DNA of 32,688 nucleotides from CAZPEV01 sp964585635 (GTDB lineage Bacteria > Zixibacteria > MSB-5A5 > GN15 > JAAZOE01). Positions 8,093 to 16,292 of the stretch are shown here, piece after piece. The notes under the pieces are model-generated. The model was given only the letters and a program-made list of their open reading frames with translations, ran no database searches and was not told where the DNA came from. Positions within the stretch are counted from its first letter, which is position 1. Each line of letters begins with the position of its first letter. The stretch is taken from NCBI GenBank assembly GCA_964585635.1, contig CAZPEV010000013.1:1-32688 (forward strand). Reading direction: 5' to 3'. The position numbers were made by a program, and so were the translations under genes.

Positions 8093-9811
8093 CTACTTTT
8101 CTTTTTCCAATTCCTTGACCACGGTGCGGCTCCAGCCGTATTCATTGATTTCGAAAGAAACCGTCTGGCCGTCGATTTGAGCCACATAGCCGTTTTGCAC
8201 CCGGTCGCCCGGCTTCAGGATATATCCGATCCCGTCCAGGTCTTCCATCAACACCGCCCCTTTTCCTCCCATTGACTCCAGCACCCCCACCAGAATCAAG
8301 GCATCGATATTCGGAATGCGCTTGACGTCGCCGTTCCGCTTGCCCAGCTTGGTGATGTCGATCAACGATTCGAAGGGATCCCGGGCGCCGCCGTCATCAT
8401 ATTGCGTGACCATCCGCTGCGGGAATTGCATGACCAGCGTCTGCTTCAGATCGGCTCCCTTGGCAGCGTCCCGCCGATAGCGCGAGGTTTGGTTGACCGC
8501 CGGGAGAAGATCGGCTGGCGAAACCTGGTTGTCGGCCAGGAAATCTTCTTCCGGATCCGAGGTCCCGGCATTCTCCTCCGGAGCGTCAGCCAACACTTTA
8601 TCTTTGCTTTCCTTGACCAGCGGCGGCGCGATCGGAGCGACCTTGGTCAACTCCTTGTCAGAGGAAGCCGCCGACGATGTCGGTGCTTGAGAAACGTTTT
8701 CTCCCTTTTCGGCCGCCACGGCCTCTTTCGCCTTGGTCGGCGTCGCTTTATGGATATCGACGGCCGTGGTCGTCGGGATGTCGCCCGGAGCCGGAACCGT
8801 CGTCGGTTTGTCTTTTATTGACGCAAAGGCCTGCGCCCGGGTGGTCGTCTGGGACGCCAGATCCTGAGTCGGTTTGTCGGTTTTGGCCGGAGTCGCCGGG
8901 GACGCCGCCTGCGCCGGTAACGTCGGCTGAGGCTTCAGGGTCGTCGCCAGTTCCGCCTGCTGGGGTGATCTTGATGACACTTTATCGGTCTTTATTGTCG
9001 CCGTGGGGACGGCCGCCGACTGCGGAGCTTTTGCCACAGTCGTGACCTCGCTCTTTGGCGCCGGCTTCTGGGTTGTCGTTTCGGTTTTTGTCGCGGTCGG
9101 GGTCGGGGTAATGCTCGTCGCCGATGTAGTGGTGGCCGTCTGCGGAGCTTTCGCCACGGTCGTGATCTCGCTCTTTGGCGTCGGCTTCTGGGCTGTCGTT
9201 TCGGTTTTTGTCGCGGTCGTCGTCAGGGTCATCGCCTTATTGGCAACAGAGGTATTCTCCTGAAGGGCAACGACGCTTGGCTTTTTCTGGGTCGTCTGGG
9301 ATGGAACTGGATTTTGAACCACTGTGGTCGCCGGTGAGGTCGGCCGCGCTCGTTCCGTCGCGCCTTCAGTGCCGGTGCTGACCCATTGCACCAAGCTCTG
9401 CGTTTCCGGGTCGGAAACGTACACCTTGGCGGTCATCCCCTGAGTCTCCACCCGGTAGACCGCATCCCTGGCCAAGTCGATAACGATGCGGACTACCTCC
9501 TCCGGTTTAACGGCATACTGAGACGTCCGCAGGGCCGTGATGACCGAATGGGGCAGCCGCGAAAATTCCATTTGCGGCAACCCGTGCCGGGCCGCCAGGC
9601 AGTCGACGACGATACGATACGGCTTGCCCTCCTTGGCCTCGACCGATTGGTGGGCCACCCGCACCGGACCGTTGCCGGTCACCGTCAGAACGGTAAAACT
9701 GCCCTCATGGGTCAGTCCCAGCGACGTGATGGATGTCGGCGCCGCCTGGACCGCACCGGCCAGAACCGCCAGAAGGCACAGCAGCGCAGCAGATATATAC
9801 CTACCCAACAT
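8093..9811 (-). CDS. pilP: AMIN-domain / PilP fusion protein of the pilus alignment complex
   Basis: The 572-residue protein has a signal peptide (MLGRYISAALLCLL...) and an N-terminal AMIN-type beta domain (about residues 27-132). A long Thr/Pro/Lys/Ala-rich linker follows (about 145-450), then a C-terminal PilP domain (about 480-572) with RDPFESL, ALILVGVLE, GIGYILKPGDRV and the terminal beta strands. PilP links the inner-membrane PilN/PilO complex to the secretin PilQ; AMIN domains bind peptidoglycan and normally sit on PilQ. ATG 9811 has GGAGA upstream and opens the signal peptide directly; longer in-frame starts only add pilO shadow. The linker contains a repeated unit (9021-9219). It lies 16 bp after pilO and 24 bp before pilQ. 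Confidence 0.85.
   Translation of the reverse strand: MLGRYISAALLCLLAVLAGAVQAAPTSITSLGLTHEGSFTVLTVTGNGPVRVAHQSVEAKEGKPYRIVVDCLAARHGLPQMEFSRLPHSVITALRTSQYAVKPEEVVRIVIDLARDAVYRVETQGMTAKVYVSDPETQSLVQWVSTGTEGATERARPTSPATTVVQNPVPSQTTQKKPSVVALQENTSVANKAMTLTTTATKTETTAQKPTPKSEITTVAKAPQTATTTSATSITPTPTATKTETTTQKPAPKSEVTTVAKAPQSAAVPTATIKTDKVSSRSPQQAELATTLKPQPTLPAQAASPATPAKTDKPTQDLASQTTTRAQAFASIKDKPTTVPAPGDIPTTTAVDIHKATPTKAKEAVAAEKGENVSQAPTSSAASSDKELTKVAPIAPPLVKESKDKVLADAPEENAGTSDPEEDFLADNQVSPADLLPAVNQTSRYRRDAAKGADLKQTLVMQFPQRMVTQYDDGGARDPFESLIDITKLGKRNGDVKRIPNIDALILVGVLESMGGKGAVLMEDLDGIGYILKPGDRVQNGYVAQIDGQTVSFEINEYGWSRTVVKELEKEK
9021..9219 (-). repeat. Direct repeat in the PilP linker (two ~79-bp units, 120-bp period)
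   Basis: Bases 9021-9099 and 9141-9219 match with few differences and encode near-identical linker segments (TATKTETT.QKP.PKSE.TTVAKAPQ). The period is exactly 40 codons, so copy number can change without breaking frame. Confidence 0.85.
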
Positions 9812-9827
9812 GGTGATCTGTCTCCGT

Positions 9828-10439
9828 TTAGATTCCAAGCTCTTTGAGCCGTTCTTCCGCCTTGACATAATAAGTCGACAGGGTGAAGGAGGCCTTGATG
9901 GTGTTCTCCTGCTTCTCATCTCCGCCCGGCGACGCCACCGACCGCGATTGGGGCGAGGTCGTGGATTCGATATTCATGCCGCTGACGTTGACGATGAAGG
10001 GGAAGTTGGCGACATAACTGATGAACTGGCCGAAGTCATGATATGTCCCTTCCACGACCAGGTCGAAACTGGCCACATTATAAAAGGACTCGGCCTGGGT
10101 CGCCTCCGGCGAGATCGACACAATCTTGGCGCCGGTCAGCGATGAGGCCGTATGCAATTGGACCAGGAACGACGGCACCATCTTGACCTCGGGCAACAAT
10201 TGCTCAATCTCCCGATACTTGGTCAGAAGACTCTCATACTCAGCCCGCAAGGCGTCCAGCGATTTCGATTTCATCTCGACGTTTCGCAGATTGACGATCA
10301 TCGTCTGGTATTCACGCTGTTTGGCCTCAAGCTGGCTGGCATGGCGGGAGTACACCCGCGAATACCAGAAATACACCAGGATGAAAAAGAGAACACAGGC
10401 CAGCGCGATCTTCTGAAACTTGGGATCTTTGAAATCCAT
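9828..10439 (-). CDS. pilO: Type IV pilus inner-membrane protein PilO
   Basis: The 203-residue product has one N-terminal membrane helix (about residues 10-28, LACVLFFILVYFW), a coiled-coil segment (about 32-85) and a C-terminal ferredoxin-like domain, with conserved ESFYNVASFDLVVEG and Y-DFGQFISYVANFPF segments. It pairs with PilN in the periplasm and contacts PilP. ATG 10439 follows a purine-rich AGGGAGA...GGGAG ribosome site. It lies 14 bp after pilN and 16 bp before the pilP fusion gene. Length and gene order fit the family well. Confidence 0.93.
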   Translation of the reverse strand: MDFKDPKFQKIALACVLFFILVYFWYSRVYSRHASQLEAKQREYQTMIVNLRNVEMKSKSLDALRAEYESLLTKYREIEQLLPEVKMVPSFLVQLHTASSLTGAKIVSISPEATQAESFYNVASFDLVVEGTYHDFGQFISYVANFPFIVNVSGMNIESTTSPQSRSVASPGGDEKQENTIKASFTLSTYYVKAEERLKELGI

Positions 10440-10453
10440 CTCCCTGTCTCTCC

Positions 10454-11188
10454 CTAAAAGCTGGCCAAGAGGGATGGGCCAGATTCATTTTCCAGTATCT
10501 TCTTGAGTTCATCATCGGAGAGGTAATGCAGCGTGGCCGTCAACTTGTAGGCATAGGCCTTCTGCTTTTCAAACTGCACCTCCTCCACCGAGGCCATTTC
10601 GACCTCGCTGAAGAAGTGCGACTGCATGAGGTTGATCATGAAGTTTGCCAGCGAATTAAGCGTGAAGGCAAATCCCTCAATCGCAACCGGACGGGTCAAG
10701 GGCTGGCTGCCGGGGGCTGGGGCTTCCGCCGCCGCCGTCGGCTGATTGACGGCCGGGGTGGCCGCCTTGTTGGCGCCGGTCGCCGGCGCTGCGGCCGCTA
10801 CCGTCTTGACCTCGGTCTCCTTCAGCAGACCCAGCCAGGTAAATTCCGGGACCCGTTGGGAGACATCCTCCAGTATTCGGACCCAGACGGTCCGATGGCG
10901 ATCGAGGCGGTCGACCGCGTCCATCCGCTGCATGATCTTGGCCTTGACGTCGATCAGGGCGTCGACGACCGCGATATCCTTCTGCAGTTGTTCCGTGCGG
11001 AACCGGGCGACTTCCATCTTCTGGCCCAAATCCGTCAACTGAAACGCCTGGAAGAAGGTGACCCCGCCGATCATCAATATCACCGCCGCGGCCGCCCCGA
11101 TGGCGTAGTACCCGCTCTTGCCGAGCGCCGCCCGGCCGGTCGCCTTGCGCATCTCCCTGGGCAGGAGGTTTATCTGTATCATATCCAT
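10454..11188 (-). CDS. pilN: Type IV pilus assembly protein PilN
   Basis: PilN binds the cytoplasmic ATPase-fold protein PilM through its short N-terminal tail and pairs with PilO in the periplasm. The hallmark INLLPRE is at residues 5-11, a membrane helix spans about 28-48, a coiled coil follows, and then a ferredoxin-like domain. The 244-residue length is above the usual ~180-210 because of an Ala/Pro-rich insertion at about residues 131-166 between two strands. It begins 3 bp after the pilM stop, with no strong ribosome site, so coupling with pilM is likely. An in-frame ATG at 11182 is a possible alternative start. Confidence 0.93.
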   Translation of the reverse strand: MDMIQINLLPREMRKATGRAALGKSGYYAIGAAAAVILMIGGVTFFQAFQLTDLGQKMEVARFRTEQLQKDIAVVDALIDVKAKIMQRMDAVDRLDRHRTVWVRILEDVSQRVPEFTWLGLLKETEVKTVAAAAPATGANKAATPAVNQPTAAAEAPAPGSQPLTRPVAIEGFAFTLNSLANFMINLMQSHFFSEVEMASVEEVQFEKQKAYAYKLTATLHYLSDDELKKILENESGPSLLASF

Positions 11189-11191
11189 AGG

Positions 11192-12244
11192 CTATCTCAC
11201 TTTCCTCATCGCCATCCCGATGGGAACGGCCAGCAGGGGAGCGATCTTTTCCGGCTCCATTTCAGAGAACTTTTCCGGGTCATATTCGACATTCCGCAGG
11301 GGATTGAATATCTCCAGCGGAATCTGGAGCTTCGACTGCAGAAACTCCGGCAGGTAGGGGATCAGCGCCCCGCCGCCGGACAGCACCATCCAATCGATGG
11401 TGTCGGTCTTGGCCTGCGACTTGAAGTAGTTGAACGCCAGTTCCAGGCCGTTGACGATCTCCTCCCCCGCCGTCACGATCGTCGCCTTCAACATATCCTG
11501 GTCGATCGACCCTTCCATCTGTCCCTGGACCGCCTTGGTGGTCAGTTCATGGTTCAGGCGGAATTCCTGCTGGATGGCGTTGAATATCGCCCGGGTGCCG
11601 ACCGACAGGTCGCGCGTGGAATGGTAGGTGCCGTCATGCAGGTAAAGGACATTAGAAACGTCCTGACCGATATTGACCAGCACCGTCGTTCGGACCGGGT
11701 CGACTTCATAATTATTGATATAGGCATTGTACACCGCAAAGGCATCGGTGTCGACGATCACCGGATTCAGCCCGCAATCCCTGACCAGCCCCAAAAAACC
11801 CTGCAAGAATTCCTTGCGGGCGGCCACCAACAAAATATCCATCTTGTTGGTTTCTTCATTGGTGCGGATGACGTGATGATCAAGGGCCACATCCTCGACG
11901 TCGAAGGGCGACCGCTGCTCCGCCTCGAACAGGATCGCCTGTTCCGCCTCCGCACCGGTCTTCCTGTCAATAACCAGCTTGTCGGTGATCAGGGCGTGCC
12001 CGGACAGTGAGACGACCACGTCCTTGGCCCGCGGGTCGCATTCATCCATGACCGACTGAACGCTGAAAATGACCGCCTCGCGATCGCGAATCTCGTCGGC
12101 CACGATGGCCTCGGGCGGCAACTCCCTTATAGCCATGGAATTGACCGCATAACCATTCTTGGTCTGGGTCAGCTTGACGATCTTGACCGAACTGGCGCCA
12201 ATGTCAAGCCCGATGGTACTTTTGCTGCCTCGTGAGAAAAGCAT
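11192..12244 (-). CDS. pilM: Type IV pilus assembly protein PilM (actin-like ATPase)
   Basis: The 350-residue PilM has the actin/FtsA-like nucleotide fold: phosphate-1 loop GLDIGASSVKIV (about 12-23), phosphate-2 loop VNIGQDVSNV (about 190-199) and adenosine motif LSGGGALIPYL (about 288-298). It is cytoplasmic and docks on the PilN tail. ATG 12244 has a GAGAAGA ribosome site. It is the first gene of the pilM-N-O-P-Q-lipoprotein operon and follows a 260-bp intergenic region containing the terminator of the upstream pseudopilin gene; the operon promoter must lie between about 12245 and 12430, though I see no convincing box there. Confidence 0.95.
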   Translation of the reverse strand: MLFSRGSKSTIGLDIGASSVKIVKLTQTKNGYAVNSMAIRELPPEAIVADEIRDREAVIFSVQSVMDECDPRAKDVVVSLSGHALITDKLVIDRKTGAEAEQAILFEAEQRSPFDVEDVALDHHVIRTNEETNKMDILLVAARKEFLQGFLGLVRDCGLNPVIVDTDAFAVYNAYINNYEVDPVRTTVLVNIGQDVSNVLYLHDGTYHSTRDLSVGTRAIFNAIQQEFRLNHELTTKAVQGQMEGSIDQDMLKATIVTAGEEIVNGLELAFNYFKSQAKTDTIDWMVLSGGGALIPYLPEFLQSKLQIPLEIFNPLRNVEYDPEKFSEMEPEKIAPLLAVPIGMAMRKVR

Positions 12245-12431
12245 ACATCTTCTCTTATTTTAGGTCCCTGTTATATCCTATGAGTATATCGTCAGCTCTG
12301 GTGAATTATTAACCAGTTTCGCGCCTCGATTTATCGTTCCTCCGACGCCGTTTTATTCGTTGTCTTTATCTGTCGGCATTATGGGACAAACTCTTTACCC
12401 AAATTGTAGCCTTGTGCCAGACAATAAATTA

Positions 12432-12459
12432 AAGGGCCCCATCGGCGGGTGGGGCCCTT
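12432..12459 (-). terminator. Rho-independent terminator of the pseudopilin gene
   Basis: A 9-bp perfect GC-rich stem (AAGGGCCCC with GGGGCCCTT) with a 10-base loop is followed on the minus strand by TTAATTTATTGT. It lies about 50 bp past the pseudopilin stop and separates that gene from the pilM operon. Confidence 0.75.
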
Positions 12460-12506
12460 CGGAGGATGAGAAGGAGGGAGCGTAATTTTTCCGACGCCGA
12501 AAGCGC

Positions 12507-13010
12507 CTAATACATATAGAGTTGGCCCATCTTGGTCCGGCCGGTCGAGGCTAAAACGTCAAGGGATCCGATAAACATATAGTCCGAATTGTCATACGCC
12601 ATAAAATGCAGATAGCCGGTCGATGAGGCCGACCCGTTCGGTCGGTACACGATCGACGGATTGCCGAAGGTCGTGTTGCAGTAAACAAAATCCCGGGGCA
12701 GGCTGTCGACCTTGATCACCGAATCGCCGGTCTCAAATGAGAAGGAGGTTGGATTTTGACGATCCAGAAAAAGGGTCATTCTATGGAGGTCGGCGTTAAA
12801 GCAAACGCCGATTTGCTGCTTGTTGGAAATGGCCAGCGAACGGGCCAGCCGCAGATCGGAAAGCATGTGGCGGGCGATCGTCCGAAATTTCAACCGTTTG
12901 ATCGTGGCGTCGAAATGCGGCATGGCCATGGCGGAGATTATCCCGATGAGGACGGCAATCGTCATCATCTCAACCAGGGTGACTCCGCATGCGTTGCTAA
13001 GCTTTCTCAT
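12507..13010 (-). CDS. GspH/FimT-type pseudopilin
   Basis: The 167-residue protein has a class III prepilin leader: a short charged start, then G9 | V10-T-L-V-E14, the prepilin-peptidase site with Glu at position 5 of the mature protein. A long hydrophobic helix (TIAVLIGIISAMAMP) follows. The C-terminal part is beta-rich and resembles GspH/FimT minor pilins (DLRLARSLAISNKQQIGVCF). ATG 13010 is preferred to the in-frame TTG at 13016. It is transcribed just upstream of the pilMNOPQ operon but has its own terminator. It probably primes or tips the pilus; major pilin and motor ATPase genes are not in the window. Confidence 0.88.
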   Translation of the reverse strand: MRKLSNACGVTLVEMMTIAVLIGIISAMAMPHFDATIKRLKFRTIARHMLSDLRLARSLAISNKQQIGVCFNADLHRMTLFLDRQNPTSFSFETGDSVIKVDSLPRDFVYCNTTFGNPSIVYRPNGSASSTGYLHFMAYDNSDYMFIGSLDVLASTGRTKMGQLYMY

Positions 13011-13205
13011 ACTCAACCTGCCTCGGCTTCGGCGACCCTTTCGATGGTCAATGGTTTACCTGAGCTGGGGAAAAGCAATCGTGATGCCACGGCTCCAAGA
13101 AACCGGGCCGGCGATCCCGCCGTCGGTAATCGTATGCCGCCGTGTCGATTAACAGCCGCCGATTCATTCCCCGCGGCCGCGACGGGTAAATTAATAGTTC
13201 ACTCT

Positions 13206-13223
13206 TATGGGAACCATCCCATA
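13206..13223. promoter_or_regulatory. Palindrome upstream of the protease promoter (possible operator)
   Basis: TATGGGA and TCCCATA flank a 4-base spacer, a perfect inverted repeat 25 bp upstream of the TTGACA box. This is a plausible dimeric-regulator site; no known regulator is matched. Confidence 0.35.
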
Positions 13224-13248
13224 GGTATCGATGGTTTACAATTATGGA

Positions 13249-13278
13249 TTGACAAAAACCGAAAAGAACATACCTTTT
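13249..13278 (+). promoter_or_regulatory. Putative promoter of the secreted protease gene
   Basis: A perfect TTGACA (13249-13254) is followed after 16 bp by TACCTTTT (13271-13278). This is a weak sigma-70 -10 but fits the TAnnTTTG form known from Bacteroidota. It lies about 55 bp upstream of ATG 13333. Confidence 0.45.
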
Positions 13279-13332
13279 CTCTGAGAACCATGATGTGTAC
13301 TCACCCGTTTTGGAATAAGCGAAAGGTGTTTC

Positions 13333-15666
13333 ATGACAATACTCCGCGCTCTGACCTCTGTAATCGCCATCCTCACCGTCACCGCTCCCCTCATTGCCGC
13401 CGAAGCGGCGCTTGATCCCCGTCCGAGCGTCATCGCCAAAGAGACCGACAATCGGATCGAAGTTGTCAAGACCTTCCTGCGCCCCCGGGCGGTCAACGGC
13501 CGGGTCAAGGTGTGGGTCTTCTTCACGGACAAGGATGTCTTCGACCAGGCTCAGTTTGATCGCACCGCGGCCTCGGTCACGCTGACCGATCGGGCCTGGA
13601 CCCGCCGGGCCAAGATGGGCCTTGACCATGTAACCTTTGCCGATCTGCCCGTCCCCCCGCAGTATATCGCGCAGGTGGAGACGCTGGGAGGAACGCTGCG
13701 GCGCGTCTCGCGCTGGCTGGACGCCGCCAGCTTCGAGCTGCCGCTGTCCCAGCTTGACGCCGTCAATAATCTGCCGTTTGTGGCCCGCCTGCGGCCCGTG
13801 GCCGCATATATCCGTGACAAGGAAACCGCACCCGACGAATTTCCGGCCCCGTCGCTCAGCCCGGCCACGGGGTACTCGCTCAGTTACGGTCAGTCGTTCG
13901 GACAGCTAAATCAAATTCATGTTCCCGCCGTTCATGACCAGGGATTCAACGGCAGCGGCGTGCTGGTCGCCATGTTTGACACCGGCTATCGCAAAGATCA
14001 CCTGGCCTTTGCCCAGGCGTATACCGACAACCGGGTGCTGGCCGAGTACGATTTTGTCTTTAATGACTTCCAGACGGCCAACGAGCCGATCGACGCCACT
14101 AATCAGTGGGATCATGGCACCTATACCTGGTCGACTTTGGGCGGCGCGGTGCCGGGGGTGTTATATGGTCCCGCCTATGGCGCCTCGTTCATATTGGCTA
14201 AGACCGAATATGTCCCGACCGAGACTCAGGTCGAGGAAGACAACTGGGCGCGCGCCGTAGAATGGGCCGATTCGCTCGGCGCCGATGTCATCTCATCCTC
14301 GCTCGGATACACCGACTGGTACACCTTTGCCAGCTTTGACGGCCAGACGGCCGTCACCACCATCGCCGCCAATTTGGCGACCTCCTACGGCATCGTCGTC
14401 TGCAATGCCATGGGCAATGCCGGACCCAATCCGGGGACGCTGATCGCTCCGGCCGACGCCTTCGATATCCTTTCCTGCGGAGCGGTGAATTCAAGCGGTA
14501 CGATCGCCAGCTTCTCATCGCGCGGCCCAACCTATGACGGCCGCATCAAGCCGGAGGTATGCGCTCAGGGGGTGTCGACCTATTGCGCCAGCTCCGGCAG
14601 CACCTCCAGTTATGCCTATGTCGGCGGTACCTCGCTGTCAACGCCGTTGGTGGGGGGATGCGCGGCGGTCTTGCTCTCCGCCCGCCCCAGCCTGACGCCT
14701 CATCTGGTGCGCCTGGCCTTGATGCAGACCGCCAGCCGGGCCGCCATCCCGGACAACACGTACGGCTGGGGGATTATCGATTTATCCAAAGCGATCGATT
14801 GGGGAACGAAACTCGGCGCCGACGTCAGAATGGGACAGGTGCCGCTGACCGTATCTTTTATCGACAGCTCGTATGTCCCGACCGCGTCGTGGAGTTGGAC
14901 TTTCGGCGACGCCGGCACGTCGGCTGCGCCGAATCCGAGCCATACTTACACCCAGCCGGGTGGATATCAGGTATCACTGACGATTGTCTCTGACGGCCGC
15001 ACGCTGACCGCAACCACGCCCAACTACATCATCGCCCTGGCAGACACCATGACCTATGAGGGAGATTCGGTTTATGCCGGCCGCCAGGCGGTGGCGACGG
15101 TCAATTTGACCAATTCCCAACCGCTCGATCGCCTTGATATTCCTCTCGACTTTGCCCGGGGACCGGCGCTGACGCTGGATTCGATCTCCGTCGCCGGCAC
15201 CCGCACCGAAGGGTACACCAAATCTCTGCTGACCCAGGGGAGCGGCGACACGGTCGTGATCCGGCTGACCAGCCCCGGGGCGCCGCTGTCGGCCGGCTCC
15301 GGTCCAGTGCTCAGGTTCTATCTGACGACCGATCCGTATGCCGTGGGCAAGTCCATGACCCCGCTGGATAGTGCCACCGTCAGCGGCCTCGGGCTGCGAC
15401 TCAAGACGCCCACGTTCGATTTTGTCCCGATGGTTTGGAGCGGCGACGTCGTCATCCGCGACGTCAAGCGCGGGGATGCCAACCACGACGGGCTGGTGAA
15501 CATCGGCGACGCCGTATCTATGGTCAACTATATCTTCCGTTCCGGCCCGGCCCCCTTTACGATCGAATCCGGTGACGCCAATTCCGACACGTTTCTCAAC
15601 ATGGGCGACGCCATCTTCGTCGTCAATTATGTTTTCAAAGGCGGCCCGGCGCCGATCGACAATTAG
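13333..15666 (+). CDS. Secreted subtilisin-like (S8) serine protease with PKD and dockerin-like modules
   Basis: The 777-residue protein begins with a signal peptide (cleavage near residue 24) and a pro-region up to about 180. The S8 catalytic domain (about 195-490) shows all key residues: D216 in AMFDTGY, H261 in WDHGT, oxyanion N362 in MGNAGPN and S434 in GGTSLSTP. A PKD domain follows (about 500-570, with WSWTFGDAGTS), then a cohesin-like beta domain (about 575-710), and finally two dockerin-type calcium repeats (GDANHDGLVNIGDAV and GDANSDTFLNMGDAI, about 714-770). It is probably exported and possibly cell-surface attached. ATG 13333 has AAAGG 6 bp upstream. It is monocistronic and ends at a strong shared terminator. 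Confidence 0.93.
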   Translation: MTILRALTSVIAILTVTAPLIAAEAALDPRPSVIAKETDNRIEVVKTFLRPRAVNGRVKVWVFFTDKDVFDQAQFDRTAASVTLTDRAWTRRAKMGLDHVTFADLPVPPQYIAQVETLGGTLRRVSRWLDAASFELPLSQLDAVNNLPFVARLRPVAAYIRDKETAPDEFPAPSLSPATGYSLSYGQSFGQLNQIHVPAVHDQGFNGSGVLVAMFDTGYRKDHLAFAQAYTDNRVLAEYDFVFNDFQTANEPIDATNQWDHGTYTWSTLGGAVPGVLYGPAYGASFILAKTEYVPTETQVEEDNWARAVEWADSLGADVISSSLGYTDWYTFASFDGQTAVTTIAANLATSYGIVVCNAMGNAGPNPGTLIAPADAFDILSCGAVNSSGTIASFSSRGPTYDGRIKPEVCAQGVSTYCASSGSTSSYAYVGGTSLSTPLVGGCAAVLLSARPSLTPHLVRLALMQTASRAAIPDNTYGWGIIDLSKAIDWGTKLGADVRMGQVPLTVSFIDSSYVPTASWSWTFGDAGTSAAPNPSHTYTQPGGYQVSLTIVSDGRTLTATTPNYIIALADTMTYEGDSVYAGRQAVATVNLTNSQPLDRLDIPLDFARGPALTLDSISVAGTRTEGYTKSLLTQGSGDTVVIRLTSPGAPLSAGSGPVLRFYLTTDPYAVGKSMTPLDSATVSGLGLRLKTPTFDFVPMVWSGDVVIRDVKRGDANHDGLVNIGDAVSMVNYIFRSGPAPFTIESGDANSDTFLNMGDAIFVVNYVFKGGPAPIDN

Positions 15667-15681
15667 AAGACATGCGCGTGC

Positions 15682-15710
15682 AAAAAAACCGGCCCTCGGG
15701 CCGGTTTTTT
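15682..15710. terminator. Strong bidirectional Rho-independent terminator
   Basis: A 13-bp perfect stem (AAAAAACCGGCCC with GGGCCGGTTTTTT) with a very short loop and a T-tract on either strand. It serves the protease gene on the plus strand and the ogt operon on the minus strand. Confidence 0.92.
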
Positions 15711-15755
15711 ATTATATCGCCGCGTCTGGGATCGTTACCCAATCCCCCGTGAAAG

Positions 15756-16283
15756 TCAGGGAGTTTCTGCGGCCTGTCGTGGCATCAGCGCCCCTTCCAT
15801 CTCCAGCAATCGCCGTTTCATCTCCAGCCCGCCGGCGTATCCGCCGAGACCGTTGGCCGCCACCACCCGATGACAGGGGATGATCGGCGCCAGCGGATTC
15901 GACCGATTGGCCCCGCCGACGGCGCGGGCCGCCTTCGGCTTTCCAACCCTGGCGGCAATTTCCCCATAGGTACAGGTCTGCCCGTACGGAATCTGTTTGA
16001 CCGCCAAAAGCACCGTGCGGCAAAAACCGGTCGGGCGCAGGTCAAGGGGAACGGTGAACTCCCGGCGTTTCCCTGCGAAATATTCGCTTATTTCCTGCGC
16101 GGCTTGGCGGCCGACGGCCTCCCCCGGGCAGATGGCCGCGCCACGGAAATATTTCTGGATGAACTTCCCTGTTGCGCCGTCAGCCATGTCTCCCCAGGCA
16201 ATAAAGCACACCCCCTGAGCGCTCGTCAACACCGTCCCCCTGCCCAGGGAAAAAGAAAAATCATGCCGATAGACCTCGCTCAT
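15756..16283 (-). CDS. ogt: Methylated-DNA--protein-cysteine methyltransferase
   Basis: This suicide enzyme transfers the alkyl group from O6-alkylguanine (or O4-alkylthymine) to its own cysteine. The 175-residue protein has an N-terminal RNase H-like domain and the C-terminal DNA-binding domain with ANRSNPLAPIIPCHRV; the acceptor is C137. Length is close to E. coli Ogt (171), and there is no Ada regulatory domain. ATG 16283 has a strong GGGAGGAAAT ribosome site. It lies 9 bp after the AlkA-like gene, the last gene of a minus-strand alkylation-repair operon closed by the terminator at 15682-15710. Confidence 0.95.
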   Translation of the reverse strand: MSEVYRHDFSFSLGRGTVLTSAQGVCFIAWGDMADGATGKFIQKYFRGAAICPGEAVGRQAAQEISEYFAGKRREFTVPLDLRPTGFCRTVLLAVKQIPYGQTCTYGEIAARVGKPKAARAVGGANRSNPLAPIIPCHRVVAANGLGGYAGGLEMKRRLLEMEGALMPRQAAETP

Positions 16284-16292
16284 ATTTCCTCC

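Larger units (their letters stand above)
13011..13332. other. Divergent intergenic region between pseudopilin and protease genes
   Basis: About 320 bp with no convincing gene. It holds a perfect 7-bp inverted repeat and a promoter-like block facing the protease, listed separately. Long frames crossing it on both strands lack family resemblance and overlap the flanking genes. Confidence 0.6.

Noticed and set aside
10526..12010. 494-codon plus-strand open frame opposite pilN and pilM
   Set aside because: His/Arg-rich antisense shadow; pilM and pilN are unambiguous on the other strand.
12403..12419. Sigma-54-like TGGCAC promoter before pilM
   Set aside because: The -24 TGGCAC is present on the minus strand, but the GC at the -12 position is missing.
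13048..13629. 193-codon minus-strand open frame across the protease promoter
   Set aside because: It overlaps the protease signal peptide, and its composition is typical of antisense noise.
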